From assembly GCA_955652545.1 (NCBI GenBank), contig CATPCA010000209.1:1-14867 (forward strand): a DNA stretch of 14,867 nt. Reading direction: 5' to 3'. Under the pieces are notes generated by a model that was not told where the DNA came from, ran no database searches, and saw only the letters and a list, made by a program, of their open reading frames with translations. The translations under genes were made by a program, and so were the position numbers. Shown here one piece after another: positions 1 through 6,998 of this stretch (positions are counted from its first letter, which is position 1; the number at the start of each line of letters is the position of its first letter). The DNA is from Candidatus Dormiibacterota bacterium. GTDB lineage: Bacteria > Chloroflexota > Dormibacteria > UBA8260.

Positions 1-54
1 GCCGGCGATCCCGGCCAGCCCGATCAGCCCCGTGGCTGCGCGGCGGAGCGGCAC
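1..54 (-). CDS. Partial N-terminus of a probable exported or membrane protein
   Basis: Reading leftward from a GTG at 52-54, the frame stays open to the window edge and encodes MPLRRAATGLIGLAGIAG. Two arginines followed by an uninterrupted small and hydrophobic stretch is the typical form of a signal peptide or first membrane segment. A weak AGG lies about 8 bases upstream of the GTG. Only 18 codons are visible, so no function can be assigned. The call rests on this composition and on the lack of a better gene here. A start further upstream in the same frame is not excluded. Confidence 0.35.
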   Translation of the reverse strand, partial: MPLRRAATGLIGLAGIAG

Positions 55-251
55 TGACAGCCTGTGTCCCGGACGTCTCGGCGTGCGAATCTGCGTGGTG
101 ATCGTTGCAACTGTAGCGCGCCGGAGCGGAGCGGCCACGATTGCGCGCCCGGTGGCCGCAGATGGTTCGGGATGGTGGCAGCCCTCAGGTCCGGAGGGCG
201 AGGGCTTAGGGGTACGCTTAGGCGATCAATCGTGCACCGGTGAGGGATGCC

Positions 252-443
252 ATGCCTGACGAGATCGATGACACCACGGCGGCAGAGCTCGGTCATGCGC
301 TGATCCGCTGGCTCATCGACGACGACCCGGCCAGCGTGGCGCGGTTCGCGCCGGACCTCGACGCCAGCATCGTTGACGACGCCCGGGCGGCACGCATCGG
401 CAACGTGCTCGTCGATCTGCTGCAGCACCTCAACGTCGCCTGA
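252..443 (+). CDS. Small acidic hypothetical protein (63 aa)
   Basis: ATG at 252 is preceded by a GAGGGA ribosome-binding site at 242-247, which favours it over the GTG at 240. The product is rich in Asp and Glu, has no cysteine and no membrane segment, and looks largely helical (LGHALIRWLIDDDPASVARF, then NVLVDLLQHLNVA at the C-terminus). I do not recognise a family. It is a lone rightward gene facing the leftward dehydrogenase gene, with 97 bp between their stop codons. That space holds only a short imperfect hairpin (TCCC-GTAT-GGGA near 467-478). The 197 bp upstream (55-251) hold two GCTTAGG repeats 13 bp apart just before the gene, but no convincing promoter. Codon use fits a real gene. 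Confidence 0.6.
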   Translation: MPDEIDDTTAAELGHALIRWLIDDDPASVARFAPDLDASIVDDARAARIGNVLVDLLQHLNVA

Positions 444-540
444 GCGGGCGCCCGACGCGGCGTGATCCCGTATGGGAATCGCTGGACACTGCAACAGCCG
501 GCCGCGCGCACTCCATAAGGCACGTAGGGGCTGCGTCCCG

Positions 541-1461
541 TCAATACCCGTGGCTGACGATGTTGCGAAGCGGCTCGCCGTCGATGTAACGGCGCACCTG
601 TTCCCCGGCGAAGCGCCATGCCCGTTCGAACAGCCGCTCCACAGCGCCGCCGATGTGCGGCGTGATCAAGGCTCCCGGCGCCGACCACAGCGGGTGACCA
701 TCGGGCAGTGGCTCGGGATCGGTGACGTCGAGCGCGCAGCGGATGTGCTCGCTGCGCAGCGCGGCCAGGAGCGCTTCAGTGTCGACGATGGGACCGCGCG
801 CGGCGTTGACCAGGAGCGCACCCTCGCGCATCGCTGCGAGAAAACCGGCGTCGACCATACCGCGAGTCTCCGCTGTCAACGGCAGGAGGATGACCACGAC
901 GTCGGCGTCAGACAGAAGCCCCTGGAGCTCGTTGACGCCATGCACGCCCTCACGTGGGCGGCGTGCGACGCGGACAATGCGAGCACCGAATGGTTCGAGC
1001 CGTTGCTCGACCGCGCGGCCGATCGATCCAGCGCCGACGATCAGGACTGTGGCGCCTTCCAGGTCAGCGCCACCGCCGCCCGACCGCCAGGTCGCGTCGC
1101 GTTGTGAGAGCACGTGCTCTGGCAGGTGCCGCCGCATCGCGACCGTCGCCATCACCACCCATTCGGACACGGATGCGTCGTGGATGCCCGACCCGTCGCA
1201 GAGGAGGACGTCCGGCGGGATGTGCCCGACCAGCGTGTCCACACCCGCGCTGAGCGTTTGCACCAAGCGAAGGTCGCGAAGCTGCGGCAGAATTTCGATG
1301 GTGCGATTGGGGTCGAAGGCGGAGACGAGAATGTCCGCATGCTGCGGTGCATTGCTGATGTCGCCGATGTCGGGCACCTCGCGGACGTCGACTCCATCGG
1401 GAAGGAGCGCACGATACTCACGCGGCGTCGCCGCCGGGATCCACACGGTCGCGGCAGCCAC
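541..1461 (-). CDS. D-isomer-specific 2-hydroxyacid dehydrogenase family protein
   Basis: A cytoplasmic NAD(P)-dependent oxidoreductase of 306 residues that would interconvert a 2-keto acid and a D-2-hydroxy acid. Seen: an N-terminal flavodoxin-like half (about 1-95), the Rossmann motif VGAGSIG (142-148), and the family's catalytic triad as Arg222 (NAARGPIVD), Glu250 (DPEPLP) and His269 (TPHIGG). The length is slightly short for the family (about 310-330), as in the glyoxylate/hydroxypyruvate reductase-like branch. The GTG at 1461 lies 9 bases after the stop of the PF17648 gene, so the two are very probably co-transcribed. The substrate cannot be told from sequence. No key residue is missing. 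Confidence 0.93.
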   Translation of the reverse strand: MAAATVWIPAATPREYRALLPDGVDVREVPDIGDISNAPQHADILVSAFDPNRTIEILPQLRDLRLVQTLSAGVDTLVGHIPPDVLLCDGSGIHDASVSEWVVMATVAMRRHLPEHVLSQRDATWRSGGGGADLEGATVLIVGAGSIGRAVEQRLEPFGARIVRVARRPREGVHGVNELQGLLSDADVVVILLPLTAETRGMVDAGFLAAMREGALLVNAARGPIVDTEALLAALRSEHIRCALDVTDPEPLPDGHPLWSAPGALITPHIGGAVERLFERAWRFAGEQVRRYIDGEPLRNIVSHGY

Positions 1462-1470
1462 CGGCAGAGA

Positions 1471-1893
1471 TCAGCCGGGCGGCGCTGAGCCGCGCGCGAA
1501 GCCGTAACTGGCCTCGATGAGACGCCAGATCGTCTCCAGCTCGCCCTCGTCTCGCGGGCCGTAGATCATCAACAGCGTTTGCGGAGCGATGCCGCGAAGC
1601 GCGAGAGGGTGCGGCTCCGCCCACCCCTTGTCGATCGCCTCAGCCGCGGCCTGTGGCGGCAACATGAGGTGCAGACTGCCGTCTTGCTCACCGTGCAGGT
1701 GCGCGAACTCGGTGCCAGCCATGAAGGCGTCGGACGGACCGTGCACGAGATGTGTGTCGAGGTGCAGGGCGCGCGTCTGCGGAAGTGAGACGCCGCTGCT
1801 GCCCGCCCGGACGCCCTCGAGCGCGGTCATCCGTCGCCACAACTCTTCCTGAAGTGACACCGGTGCCGTCTGGTCGAGCTGCTGGTGCGGCAT
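1471..1893 (-). CDS. Luciferase-domain (PF17648 / DUF5519-like) protein
   Basis: A 140-residue protein resembling the small actinobacterial family named 'luciferase domain' (PF17648). Family hallmarks seen: RALHLDTHLVHGP (41-53), EFAHLH (62-67), DGSLHLMLPP (71-80), GWAEPHPLA (90-98) and YGPRDEGELETIW (111-123). Despite the name, light emission is not implied for bacterial members and their role is unknown; the conserved histidines suggest a small-ligand or metal site. The start is uncertain. ATG 1893 matches the usual family start but has no clear ribosome-binding site. GTG 1959, in frame, has a GAGG about 10 bases upstream and would add 22 residues. The gene sits between the 36-residue membrane-protein gene and the dehydrogenase gene, on the same strand. 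Confidence 0.85.
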   Translation of the reverse strand: MPHQQLDQTAPVSLQEELWRRMTALEGVRAGSSGVSLPQTRALHLDTHLVHGPSDAFMAGTEFAHLHGEQDGSLHLMLPPQAAAEAIDKGWAEPHPLALRGIAPQTLLMIYGPRDEGELETIWRLIEASYGFARGSAPPG

Positions 1894-1979
1894 GGCGGCA
1901 CCGGTGGTTGGTTGGTTCCCGGGTCTCCGAGGGAGCCCTGTCGCAGCCTCACCGGCCACCGCGCACAGGCCTCAACCGC

Positions 1980-2090
1980 TCAGCTGCGGGACCGGCCGCG
2001 TGAGTACCAAACAGCAGCGATCAGGATGACAACGATGACGACCACGTAGACGACGATTTCCTTGGTGCCAGTGAGGTTCAGGGCTAGCAT
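1980..2090 (-). CDS. 36-residue single-span membrane protein, first gene of a three-gene run
   Basis: ATG at 2088-2090 follows a near-ideal ribosome-binding site (GGAGG, 7 bases before the start; bases 2098-2102). The frame runs 36 codons to TGA at 1980-1982. The product begins MLALNLTGTKE, has one strongly hydrophobic stretch of about 19 residues rich in Val and Ile (residues 11-30), and ends with WYSRGRSRS. A positive C-terminal tail after the helix suggests that the tail is cytoplasmic. The stop is 86 bp before ATG 1893, or 20 bp before GTG 1959, of the PF17648 gene, so it is probably first in the operon. A TAAGCT (complement of 2149-2154) could be its -10 box, but no good -35 is visible. 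No family recognised. Confidence 0.72.
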   Translation of the reverse strand: MLALNLTGTKEIVVYVVVIVVILIAAVWYSRGRSRS

Positions 2091-2218
2091 CGGGTACCTC
2101 CGGTGTGGGGCCGCGCTCCCAGTGACGGCCGCTCGGTGTTGAGGCGACAGCTTAGCGGGCTGTGCGCCCCGTACGTCGTAGAGTCGTGCTGACCGGCAGT
2201 ATGGAGAGGAGCGGCGAC

Positions 2219-2803
2219 ATGGCCGAACGTGACGTGTTCATCTTGTCCGAACAAGCGCTGGCCGACGTGATCGATCAGATCCGGCCCGAGCAATGGACGC
2301 TTTCCAAACCAGAATGGTTCGCGACCGGTGGTCAAGGCGCTGCGACGCTGCGCCAGATCGTCAACTACCACGCGTACGACTCCGCCTCTGTGCCGGACGT
2401 TCTTGCCGGGAAGACGATGGCCGAGGTCGGCGATGCCCATGAGCACATCAAGAACGACGACGACTGCGATTACCGAACGTACAGCGAATCGGCCATCGCC
2501 GCCGCCCAAGGACTGGAAGATCCCGAGCGAACCGTCCATCTCTCCTACGGCGACTTTCCCGCACGGGAGTACCTGAAGCACGTCACGTCGTTTCGAGGTT
2601 TTCGCACCTACGACCTCGCCAGGTGGATCGGTGCCGCCACCCAACTGCCGCCCGCCCTCGTGCAGGGAATGTGGGACGGGCTGGCGCCGGACATGGAGGC
2701 CTGGCGCGCGATGGGGGTGTACGGACCGGCTGTGCCTGTTCCCGACGACGCGCCATTGCAGGATCGGCTACTGGGCCTCTCCGGACGCGATCCACGCGTC
2801 TGA
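2219..2803 (+). CDS. DinB-fold TIGR03086-like protein (mycothiol-dependent isomerase superfamily)
   Basis: A 194-residue four-helix-bundle protein. Features typical of the actinobacterial TIGR03086/DinB group are seen: the N-terminal helix with IVNYHAYD (His51, probable metal ligand), the second conserved block YLKHVTSFRGFRTYDLARW (His121 to Asp132), and the C-terminal signature PVPDDAPLQDRLLGLSGRDP (173-192). Members bind a divalent metal and many are thought to act on or with thiol cofactors such as mycothiol; the substrate is unknown. ATG 2219 was chosen because AGAGGAG lies just upstream (2204-2210). The gene stands alone, diverging from the 36-residue membrane-protein gene and converging with the ferritin-like gene. 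The upstream ATG at 2201 lacks such a site. Confidence 0.85.
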   Translation: MAERDVFILSEQALADVIDQIRPEQWTLSKPEWFATGGQGAATLRQIVNYHAYDSASVPDVLAGKTMAEVGDAHEHIKNDDDCDYRTYSESAIAAAQGLEDPERTVHLSYGDFPAREYLKHVTSFRGFRTYDLARWIGAATQLPPALVQGMWDGLAPDMEAWRAMGVYGPAVPVPDDAPLQDRLLGLSGRDPRV

Positions 2804-2841
2804 CGCGCTCGCCTGTATCGGCGCCCTCCACGCATATCGGG

Positions 2842-2859
2842 AGCGGCGATGTCACCGCT
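2842..2859. terminator. Weak hairpin between convergent genes
   Basis: AGCGG (2842-2846) and CCGCT (2855-2859) form a 5-bp stem with an 8-base loop in the 72-bp space between two convergent stop codons (2803 and 2876). There is no long T run on either strand. It could serve as a bidirectional terminator, but the stem is short, so this is tentative. Confidence 0.22.
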
Positions 2860-2875
2860 TTCCGGTCCGTGACGC

Positions 2876-4252
2876 TCAGTGCGCCTTTGCTTTCAACGCG
2901 TCTGCGTGTGCGCGCAGCGCATCCGCGACCGGCTGAAACCGCGCGTCTCTGGCAGATTCACCGCCGGCAAGCTCGGCTGCGTCGCTCAGGTGCTCGGCCA
3001 TCAGAAGCCAGGCGGCTCGCCGGTGCGGAAGCAGGTAATCGGGCTGGTAGAAGAGCTCGAACGTGGCGCCCGCAGTTCTGCCCGGATGCTCTGGGCCCAC
3101 CGGAAGCGTGGTCAGGATATCGGCAAGGGGTTCGATGACGTCGAACATCATGCTGACGCCCACGTCTGCAAGAGTGCGGACCTGGTCCTCGGTCTCGTCG
3201 ACGTGGCACATGAGCCGGTAGAGCAGCTGCAACAGCACCTCGTACGCGACGTTGCAGAGGTCGGCGACTCGCGCCGTGGTGGGGTCGGAGATCAGGTCAG
3301 CATGCTCACCCGTCTCCGGCGGCCGCACCAGCACGGGGAGCACAGGCCGCGACACCTCGAGCTGAGGGTTGGCCTCCTTCATCTCCAGGTACTCGTCGAG
3401 CACCGACAGGAAGCGACCGAAGTGGGCGTCTCGCCATTCCCCGCGCGGACCTTCGCCCTGCTCGACGATGGCTTCAATGGCGCGCGCCGCGGCGTCACAG
3501 CTGGTGATGGGTGCCAATTCCTTCCAACCGAACAGCTCGCCGCGAGCCTGCGACTGACGGGGTCCGAGGAAGAGCTGCTCTTCCCCCATCTTGTCGGCGA
3601 GATGGCGAAAGCCCGACTCGATGGACCGGTACAGATGCCCGACGGTGCGGAATTCCTGCAGATGGGGAGCGATTTCCGCCTCACCCATCAGGGGCACCGC
3701 GCTATCCACAGCCTCGATGCCCTCGGCATCGTCGATGTTCATCCCCTCGGGCCGCTCCAGGAAGAGAAAATGCCGGAGCGCCTGCTCACCAAAGGGCAGC
3801 AAGGCCAGTCGCACCCCGGCCGGATAATGCTTCGCCGGTTGCGGCAGGTTGGCGCGTGAGAGGTGCGGGCTGGCGCCGAGCGAGGTGACGAGGTTGCAGT
3901 TGATCGCCAGGTGCATCATCTCCTGCTTGGCAACCAGGAGGATGGTCGAGCGCCAGCGATTCACTGCGACGAGCTGCTCTTCGGTGAGGCCCTCCTCGAC
4001 CGATCGCTTCATCGAGAAGGCCGCGAACAGGTACTCGCACATGAGCGCGTGCTCGAGCTCGGCTGCCGCGCACAGCATGTAGATGAGGGGCTCGCGATGC
4101 TCGATGACGATGGCGGGCTCGTCAACCGGGGCGGTGCTGCGCAGCGCGAGCGCTCGGCCCAGCCGTCCCGCGATCGCCCCGGGCGTGGCGGCAGGTGGTG
4201 CGGCATTTCGTTCGTCGCCGACCGCCGCTCTGGGAGTGAAATCCGACGTCAC
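2876..4252 (-). CDS. Ferritin-like (PF12902, iminophenylpyruvate dimer synthase-like) protein
   Basis: A 458-residue protein of the ferritin-like class that includes the dimer synthase domains of VioB, RebD and StaD, which couple oxidised aromatic amino acids in bisindole pigment pathways. Seen: helix 1 with AAELEHALMCEYLFAAF (Glu67, His68 and Glu73 as probable iron ligands), helix 2 with KQEMMHLAI (Glu111 xx His114), and a later helix YRSIESGFRHLA (Glu212, His217) that may complete the site. This is the usual metal pattern. The C-terminal half (about 320-458) is helical and less familiar. GTG 4252 was chosen for its GAGGAG 5-10 bases upstream; a TTG at 4270 would add 6 residues. It is the last gene of the operon. 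No other bisindole pathway gene is nearby, so the substrate is unknown. Confidence 0.85.
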   Translation of the reverse strand: MTSDFTPRAAVGDERNAAPPAATPGAIAGRLGRALALRSTAPVDEPAIVIEHREPLIYMLCAAAELEHALMCEYLFAAFSMKRSVEEGLTEEQLVAVNRWRSTILLVAKQEMMHLAINCNLVTSLGASPHLSRANLPQPAKHYPAGVRLALLPFGEQALRHFLFLERPEGMNIDDAEGIEAVDSAVPLMGEAEIAPHLQEFRTVGHLYRSIESGFRHLADKMGEEQLFLGPRQSQARGELFGWKELAPITSCDAAARAIEAIVEQGEGPRGEWRDAHFGRFLSVLDEYLEMKEANPQLEVSRPVLPVLVRPPETGEHADLISDPTTARVADLCNVAYEVLLQLLYRLMCHVDETEDQVRTLADVGVSMMFDVIEPLADILTTLPVGPEHPGRTAGATFELFYQPDYLLPHRRAAWLLMAEHLSDAAELAGGESARDARFQPVADALRAHADALKAKAH

Positions 4253-4282
4253 TGCGCTCCTCGCTCTCAAGCCACCCGAGCG

Positions 4283-4675
4283 CTAGTAACGATCCCTCTC
4301 GCTGACGTGGACGGCGGCATCCTCGGCAGCCTCGACCCCACCGTCCCCCGGCTCTGCCTGGTCGGCTTCTCCGGCCTCCGCGGAGAGGTCGCTGGCGCCG
4401 CTTTCGGGTGCCTGGAACTCTCCTGCCTCAGGCTCCTGCTCCTCCGCGGCACGGTCAGGCTCCTCCTCGGCGAGACGCTGGTCAAGAGTGTCTCGCCGAT
4501 ACTCCGCGGCCGGATCGAGGCTGGCAGGCCTCGATACATCCACCTCCTCACCTTCGTCACCCTCGACTTCCGCGGGGTCCGGCTCCCCAGCCCCGGACAC
4601 CACGTCGGAGTCGGCGGGGACGTCATTCCAGGGGAGGTCTTCGGGGTGGGTGGTCTTTGGATCGCGCCCAGCCAT
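4283..4675 (-). CDS. DUF5709-like acidic, disordered protein
   Basis: A 130-residue, very acidic and low-complexity protein (Glu, Asp, Ala and Pro dominate). It contains DTLDQRLAEEEPD at residues 62-74, followed by an acidic region and a short C-terminal AAVHVSERDRY. This layout resembles the actinobacterial DUF5709 family, whose function is unknown. There is no membrane segment or signal peptide, and most of the chain should be disordered. ATG 4675 has GAGGAG about 8 bases upstream. It lies 58 bp after the metallo-beta-lactamase-fold gene and 30 bp before the ferritin-like gene, all on one strand. It could be an adaptor or chaperone-like partner, but nothing in the sequence proves this. Confidence 0.7.
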   Translation of the reverse strand: MAGRDPKTTHPEDLPWNDVPADSDVVSGAGEPDPAEVEGDEGEEVDVSRPASLDPAAEYRRDTLDQRLAEEEPDRAAEEQEPEAGEFQAPESGASDLSAEAGEADQAEPGDGGVEAAEDAAVHVSERDRY

Positions 4676-4733
4676 GTTCGGGACTCCTCATCTACTGCCT
4701 GTGTCGCCTCGACCGATCACCCACCATCATCGC

Positions 4734-5546
4734 TCAGGTCGCTGCTGCAACAGGCTCGAAGCTGGCGAGCATCGCCTGCAAGGCCTGCTGGTCGGGGCCA
4801 ACGAAGGGGTTGGCGCCCGGCGCCTGCGCGAGCATGGCCTCGAATTGTGCGCTCATTCCGGTGGCAGGCGGCAGGTGGGTGCTGAGGACCGCCACGGCGT
4901 CCATGAGCGGCATCGAGCGCACGGTCTCCAGGAAGTGACCGGGGTCCACGTGGTGCACCCACGGGCTGTCGACGGCGGCCCAGAGCAGCTGGGCAGAGCG
5001 CAGCTGCTCGGCGGGGACATCGCGGACGTCCTCCGCGGCGGCGAGCTCGGCGGTGGCGAGCGGTGCGCCGAAGCAGTCCGAGCTGAAGCACAACCGCGAC
5101 CTGTCGTCGTAGAACCCGACGGTTGCCGGGCTGTCGAACAGCGGCGGGCGGAATGCGTGAAGGGTCCGATCACCGACGTCGAGGTGCTGTCCCGGATTGA
5201 GGAGGTACAGGCGATCGAGCGGCAAGGGCCGTTCGGTGGACATGATGCCGGCCGCGATGAAGGTCGTCACCAGGCGTGCCTGGGGCGCCGCGTCGAGGAG
5301 ATCGAACAGGCCCCCGGTATGGTCGCGGTCGGGGTGGGTCAGCCAGATCCACCGGACGGACGCCGGGTCGATGACCTCGCGGAGCGCGGCCATGTAGTCC
5401 CTGTCCGGGAGGCCGAGCCCGGTGTCGATGACCACCGGTTCGCGAGCGTGCAACACGAAGGCGTTGACCGGGAGGAATCCCAGGCCCGGCACCTCGAGCT
5501 GGTCATTGAACACCGTGACGTCGTCACCAATTCGAAATGTGCGCAT
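4734..5546 (-). CDS. Metallo-beta-lactamase-fold hydrolase, flavodiiron-like (ODP-type) domain
   Basis: A 270-residue cytoplasmic protein. The metal motif is seen as LTHPDRDHTGG (His71, Asp73, Asp75, His76), followed by SSDCFG (Asp157, bridging) and STHLPP (His224). The beta-alpha order resembles the diiron domain of flavodiiron proteins more than classical lactamases. Two departures are visible: the usual Glu of HxExDH is Asp73, and where flavodiiron enzymes have a His in their HWPDS block this protein reads PPLFDSP. There is no flavodoxin domain. It may bind a mono- or dinuclear site and act as a hydrolase or O2/NO-related redox protein. ATG 5546 has GGAGA 8 bases upstream. It follows the DinB-like gene by 29 bp. 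Confidence 0.87.
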   Translation of the reverse strand: MRTFRIGDDVTVFNDQLEVPGLGFLPVNAFVLHAREPVVIDTGLGLPDRDYMAALREVIDPASVRWIWLTHPDRDHTGGLFDLLDAAPQARLVTTFIAAGIMSTERPLPLDRLYLLNPGQHLDVGDRTLHAFRPPLFDSPATVGFYDDRSRLCFSSDCFGAPLATAELAAAEDVRDVPAEQLRSAQLLWAAVDSPWVHHVDPGHFLETVRSMPLMDAVAVLSTHLPPATGMSAQFEAMLAQAPGANPFVGPDQQALQAMLASFEPVAAAT

Positions 5547-5575
5547 GTGTGTTTCTCCGTGAGGTTGGTTGTCGA

Positions 5576-6331
5576 TCAGAAGGTCAGGCGGGTGGCGAGC
5601 AGCCCAGAGCCGGGCTCGCGCCCGGAGAGAATGCGGCAGAACTCGACGGCGTCGAGCTCGAGGACATCGCCATCGTTGCCGGACACATAGATGCCGCCCG
5701 CGAGGCCGGAGAGCGAAAGTGTGAACGGCTTTGCGTGCCGCCGTGCCCAGTCCGCGACCACGTCAGCAACGATGCGCCCATCGTGATCGGGCGACAGCTC
5801 CATCTCTCGCCCGGTCGCCCTGCTGATGTCGACGCGATGTATCCACGGGTCGCGCGTGTGGATGACGTCATAGAGGTATCCGAATGTCCACCCTGCTTCA
5901 CCGGGGAGTTGCGGGTCGTAGGGGGTGTCCCGCAACTCCTGCGTGGTGGCGCGACGAGCGGCCAGCCCGCGAGGCGCCGCCTCGTGCAGCGCGACACGCA
6001 GCTGGTTCGGTGTCAAGGCAGCGTGTTCGCGTACCTGCATGGCGGTCATCGCGTCCAGGCGTAGGCACCCTGTCTGCGCGGCAACGGCGGCAGCGGCGCT
6101 GAGCTGTCGCGTGCGCTCCTCCGGGTCAGCCTGGAGTTCGAGCGCGCCGAGGATGTGCCCGAGCATCGACCTGACGTCCCAGTCAGTGCAGTCGGTCTGT
6201 CGCGACCAGTCCTCGTCGCGCACCCCGTCGACGACGGCGAGCAGCCTGTCCCACTCCGCGGTCGCCAGGTCCATGGCCTCGTCATGGCCGAGTGGCGCGA
6301 TGGTCGCCACGCTGACTGGGCTGGTGATCAT
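5576..6331 (-). CDS. Maleylpyruvate isomerase-family (DinB-like) protein
   Basis: A 251-residue protein of the mycothiol-dependent maleylpyruvate isomerase superfamily. The N-terminal helix bundle has TDCTDWDVRSMLGHILG (His59) and a second block with DVIHTRDPWIHRVDISRA (residues 155-172; His158, Asp161 and His165), which together probably hold the metal. The C-terminal part (about 195-251) resembles the SCP2-like small domain that often follows. Family members use mycothiol in isomerisation or thiol transfer; the true substrate here is unknown. The start codon overlaps the TetR stop (ATGA), and an AGGGAGAG site inside the tetR end precedes it, so the two are translationally coupled. It is the second gene of the operon. 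Confidence 0.87.
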   Translation of the reverse strand: MITSPVSVATIAPLGHDEAMDLATAEWDRLLAVVDGVRDEDWSRQTDCTDWDVRSMLGHILGALELQADPEERTRQLSAAAAVAAQTGCLRLDAMTAMQVREHAALTPNQLRVALHEAAPRGLAARRATTQELRDTPYDPQLPGEAGWTFGYLYDVIHTRDPWIHRVDISRATGREMELSPDHDGRIVADVVADWARRHAKPFTLSLSGLAGGIYVSGNDGDVLELDAVEFCRILSGREPGSGLLATRLTF

Positions 6332-6933
6332 GGTCTCTCCCTGCTGGTTGATGGTCGATAGTGCGCGAGATACATGTCGGTGATCTCCTCAGCGAGGCTG
6401 ACCCACCGGTCGCCGCCGGGCTCGTTGGCGTTCTGTTGCGCAGCGATGCCTCCCGTGACGGCGGTCCACGCATCGAGAGCACGGTCGTCGGTGATGCCGC
6501 AGGCGCCCAGCGCCGTGCGCGCGGTGTCGAGAATGCGCAGTGCCGGCGCATAGGCCTCCGGGCTCGGCTCGAACCTGGGGATGGTCCGCTCGAAGAGCAA
6601 TTGGTAGCGAACCGGGTCCTCAACACAGAACCCAAGGAAGATCCGAGCAATCAAACGCAGCCCTTCCACCGCGTCCCGCTTGGGCGCCGGCGCGGTCAGC
6701 CGGCTGAGCAGCTCGTGGTTGGACTCGGCGAACATGGCGTCGAAGATCGCGTACTTCGAGGGGAAGTACACGTAGAGGGATTGGGCTCGCATGCCCACGC
6801 GCGCACCGAGATCGCGCATCGACAGGGAACCGAGACCGTCCGCGCGTACCAGTTCCCAGGCGGCGTCGAGAATCTCCCGGCGCGTGGCCGCGTACCTCTC
6901 GGCCCGACGGTTTCTTACCGGTACGACTGACAT
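6328..6933 (-). CDS. TetR/AcrR-family transcriptional regulator
   Basis: A 201-residue repressor-type protein. The N-terminal helix-turn-helix lies at about residues 20-65 (REILDAAWELV, then LSMRDLGARVGMRAQSLYVYFPSK), close to the family pattern. The C-terminal ligand-binding half (70-201) is helical and includes DPVRYQLLFERTIPRFEPS and a WTAVTGGIAAQQ helix, resembling the TetR C-terminal (WHG-like) domains. It heads a leftward run of five genes and overlaps the next by 4 bp, so it probably controls that run and itself. ATG 6933 has no ribosome-binding site but lies where its promoter would start transcription, so the message is probably leaderless. The ligand is unknown. Confidence 0.93.
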   Translation of the reverse strand: MSVVPVRNRRAERYAATRREILDAAWELVRADGLGSLSMRDLGARVGMRAQSLYVYFPSKYAIFDAMFAESNHELLSRLTAPAPKRDAVEGLRLIARIFLGFCVEDPVRYQLLFERTIPRFEPSPEAYAPALRILDTARTALGACGITDDRALDAWTAVTGGIAAQQNANEPGGDRWVSLAEEITDMYLAHYRPSTSRERP

Positions 6934-6963
6934 AGTCAGGTATTGTGGACGGCGTCAGGTAAT
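6927..6963 (-). promoter_or_regulatory. Candidate TetR operator: direct repeats plus short inverted repeat
   Basis: On the leftward strand the decamers ATTACCTGAC (complement of 6954-6963) and AATACCTGAC (complement of 6935-6944) differ at one base and are 19 bp apart. The second one runs into CTGAC-ATA-GTCAG (6927-6939), a 5-bp inverted repeat that covers the tetR start codon. The repeats sit in the promoter spacer and just after the -10 box, where a bound repressor would block transcription. Autoregulation is inferred from this position and from habit of the family. Confidence 0.5.
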
Positions 6964-6970
6964 GCGTCAA
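6942..6970 (-). promoter_or_regulatory. tetR operon promoter (leaderless)
   Basis: Leftward: TTGACG as -35 (complement of 6965-6970), a 17-bp spacer, and CACAAT as -10 (complement of 6942-6947). Eight bases follow before the tetR ATG, so transcription should begin at or next to the start codon. Confidence 0.6.
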
Positions 6971-6984
6971 GGCCCTCCTCATAA

Positions 6985-6998
6985 CCCCACATGTGGGG
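6985..6998. promoter_or_regulatory. Perfect 14-bp palindrome between tetR and parA
   Basis: CCCCACATGTGGGG is its own complement over all 14 bases. It lies upstream of the tetR -35 box and 47 bp upstream of the parA start codon. Its core CCACATGTGG matches the CCAGATCTGG palindrome at 7018-7027 in 8 of 10 positions. It is probably a site for a dimeric DNA-binding protein; which one is unknown. Confidence 0.5.

Noticed and set aside
2879..3859. Long rightward open frame (326 codons) opposite the ferritin-like gene
   Set aside because: It is antisense to a clear family protein, has an Arg/Gly/Gln-rich composition and no family pattern; high GC keeps such frames open.
4488..5690. 400-codon rightward open frame
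   Set aside because: It spans three leftward genes and the gaps between them, with low-complexity composition; a shadow of the DUF5709-like and MBL genes.
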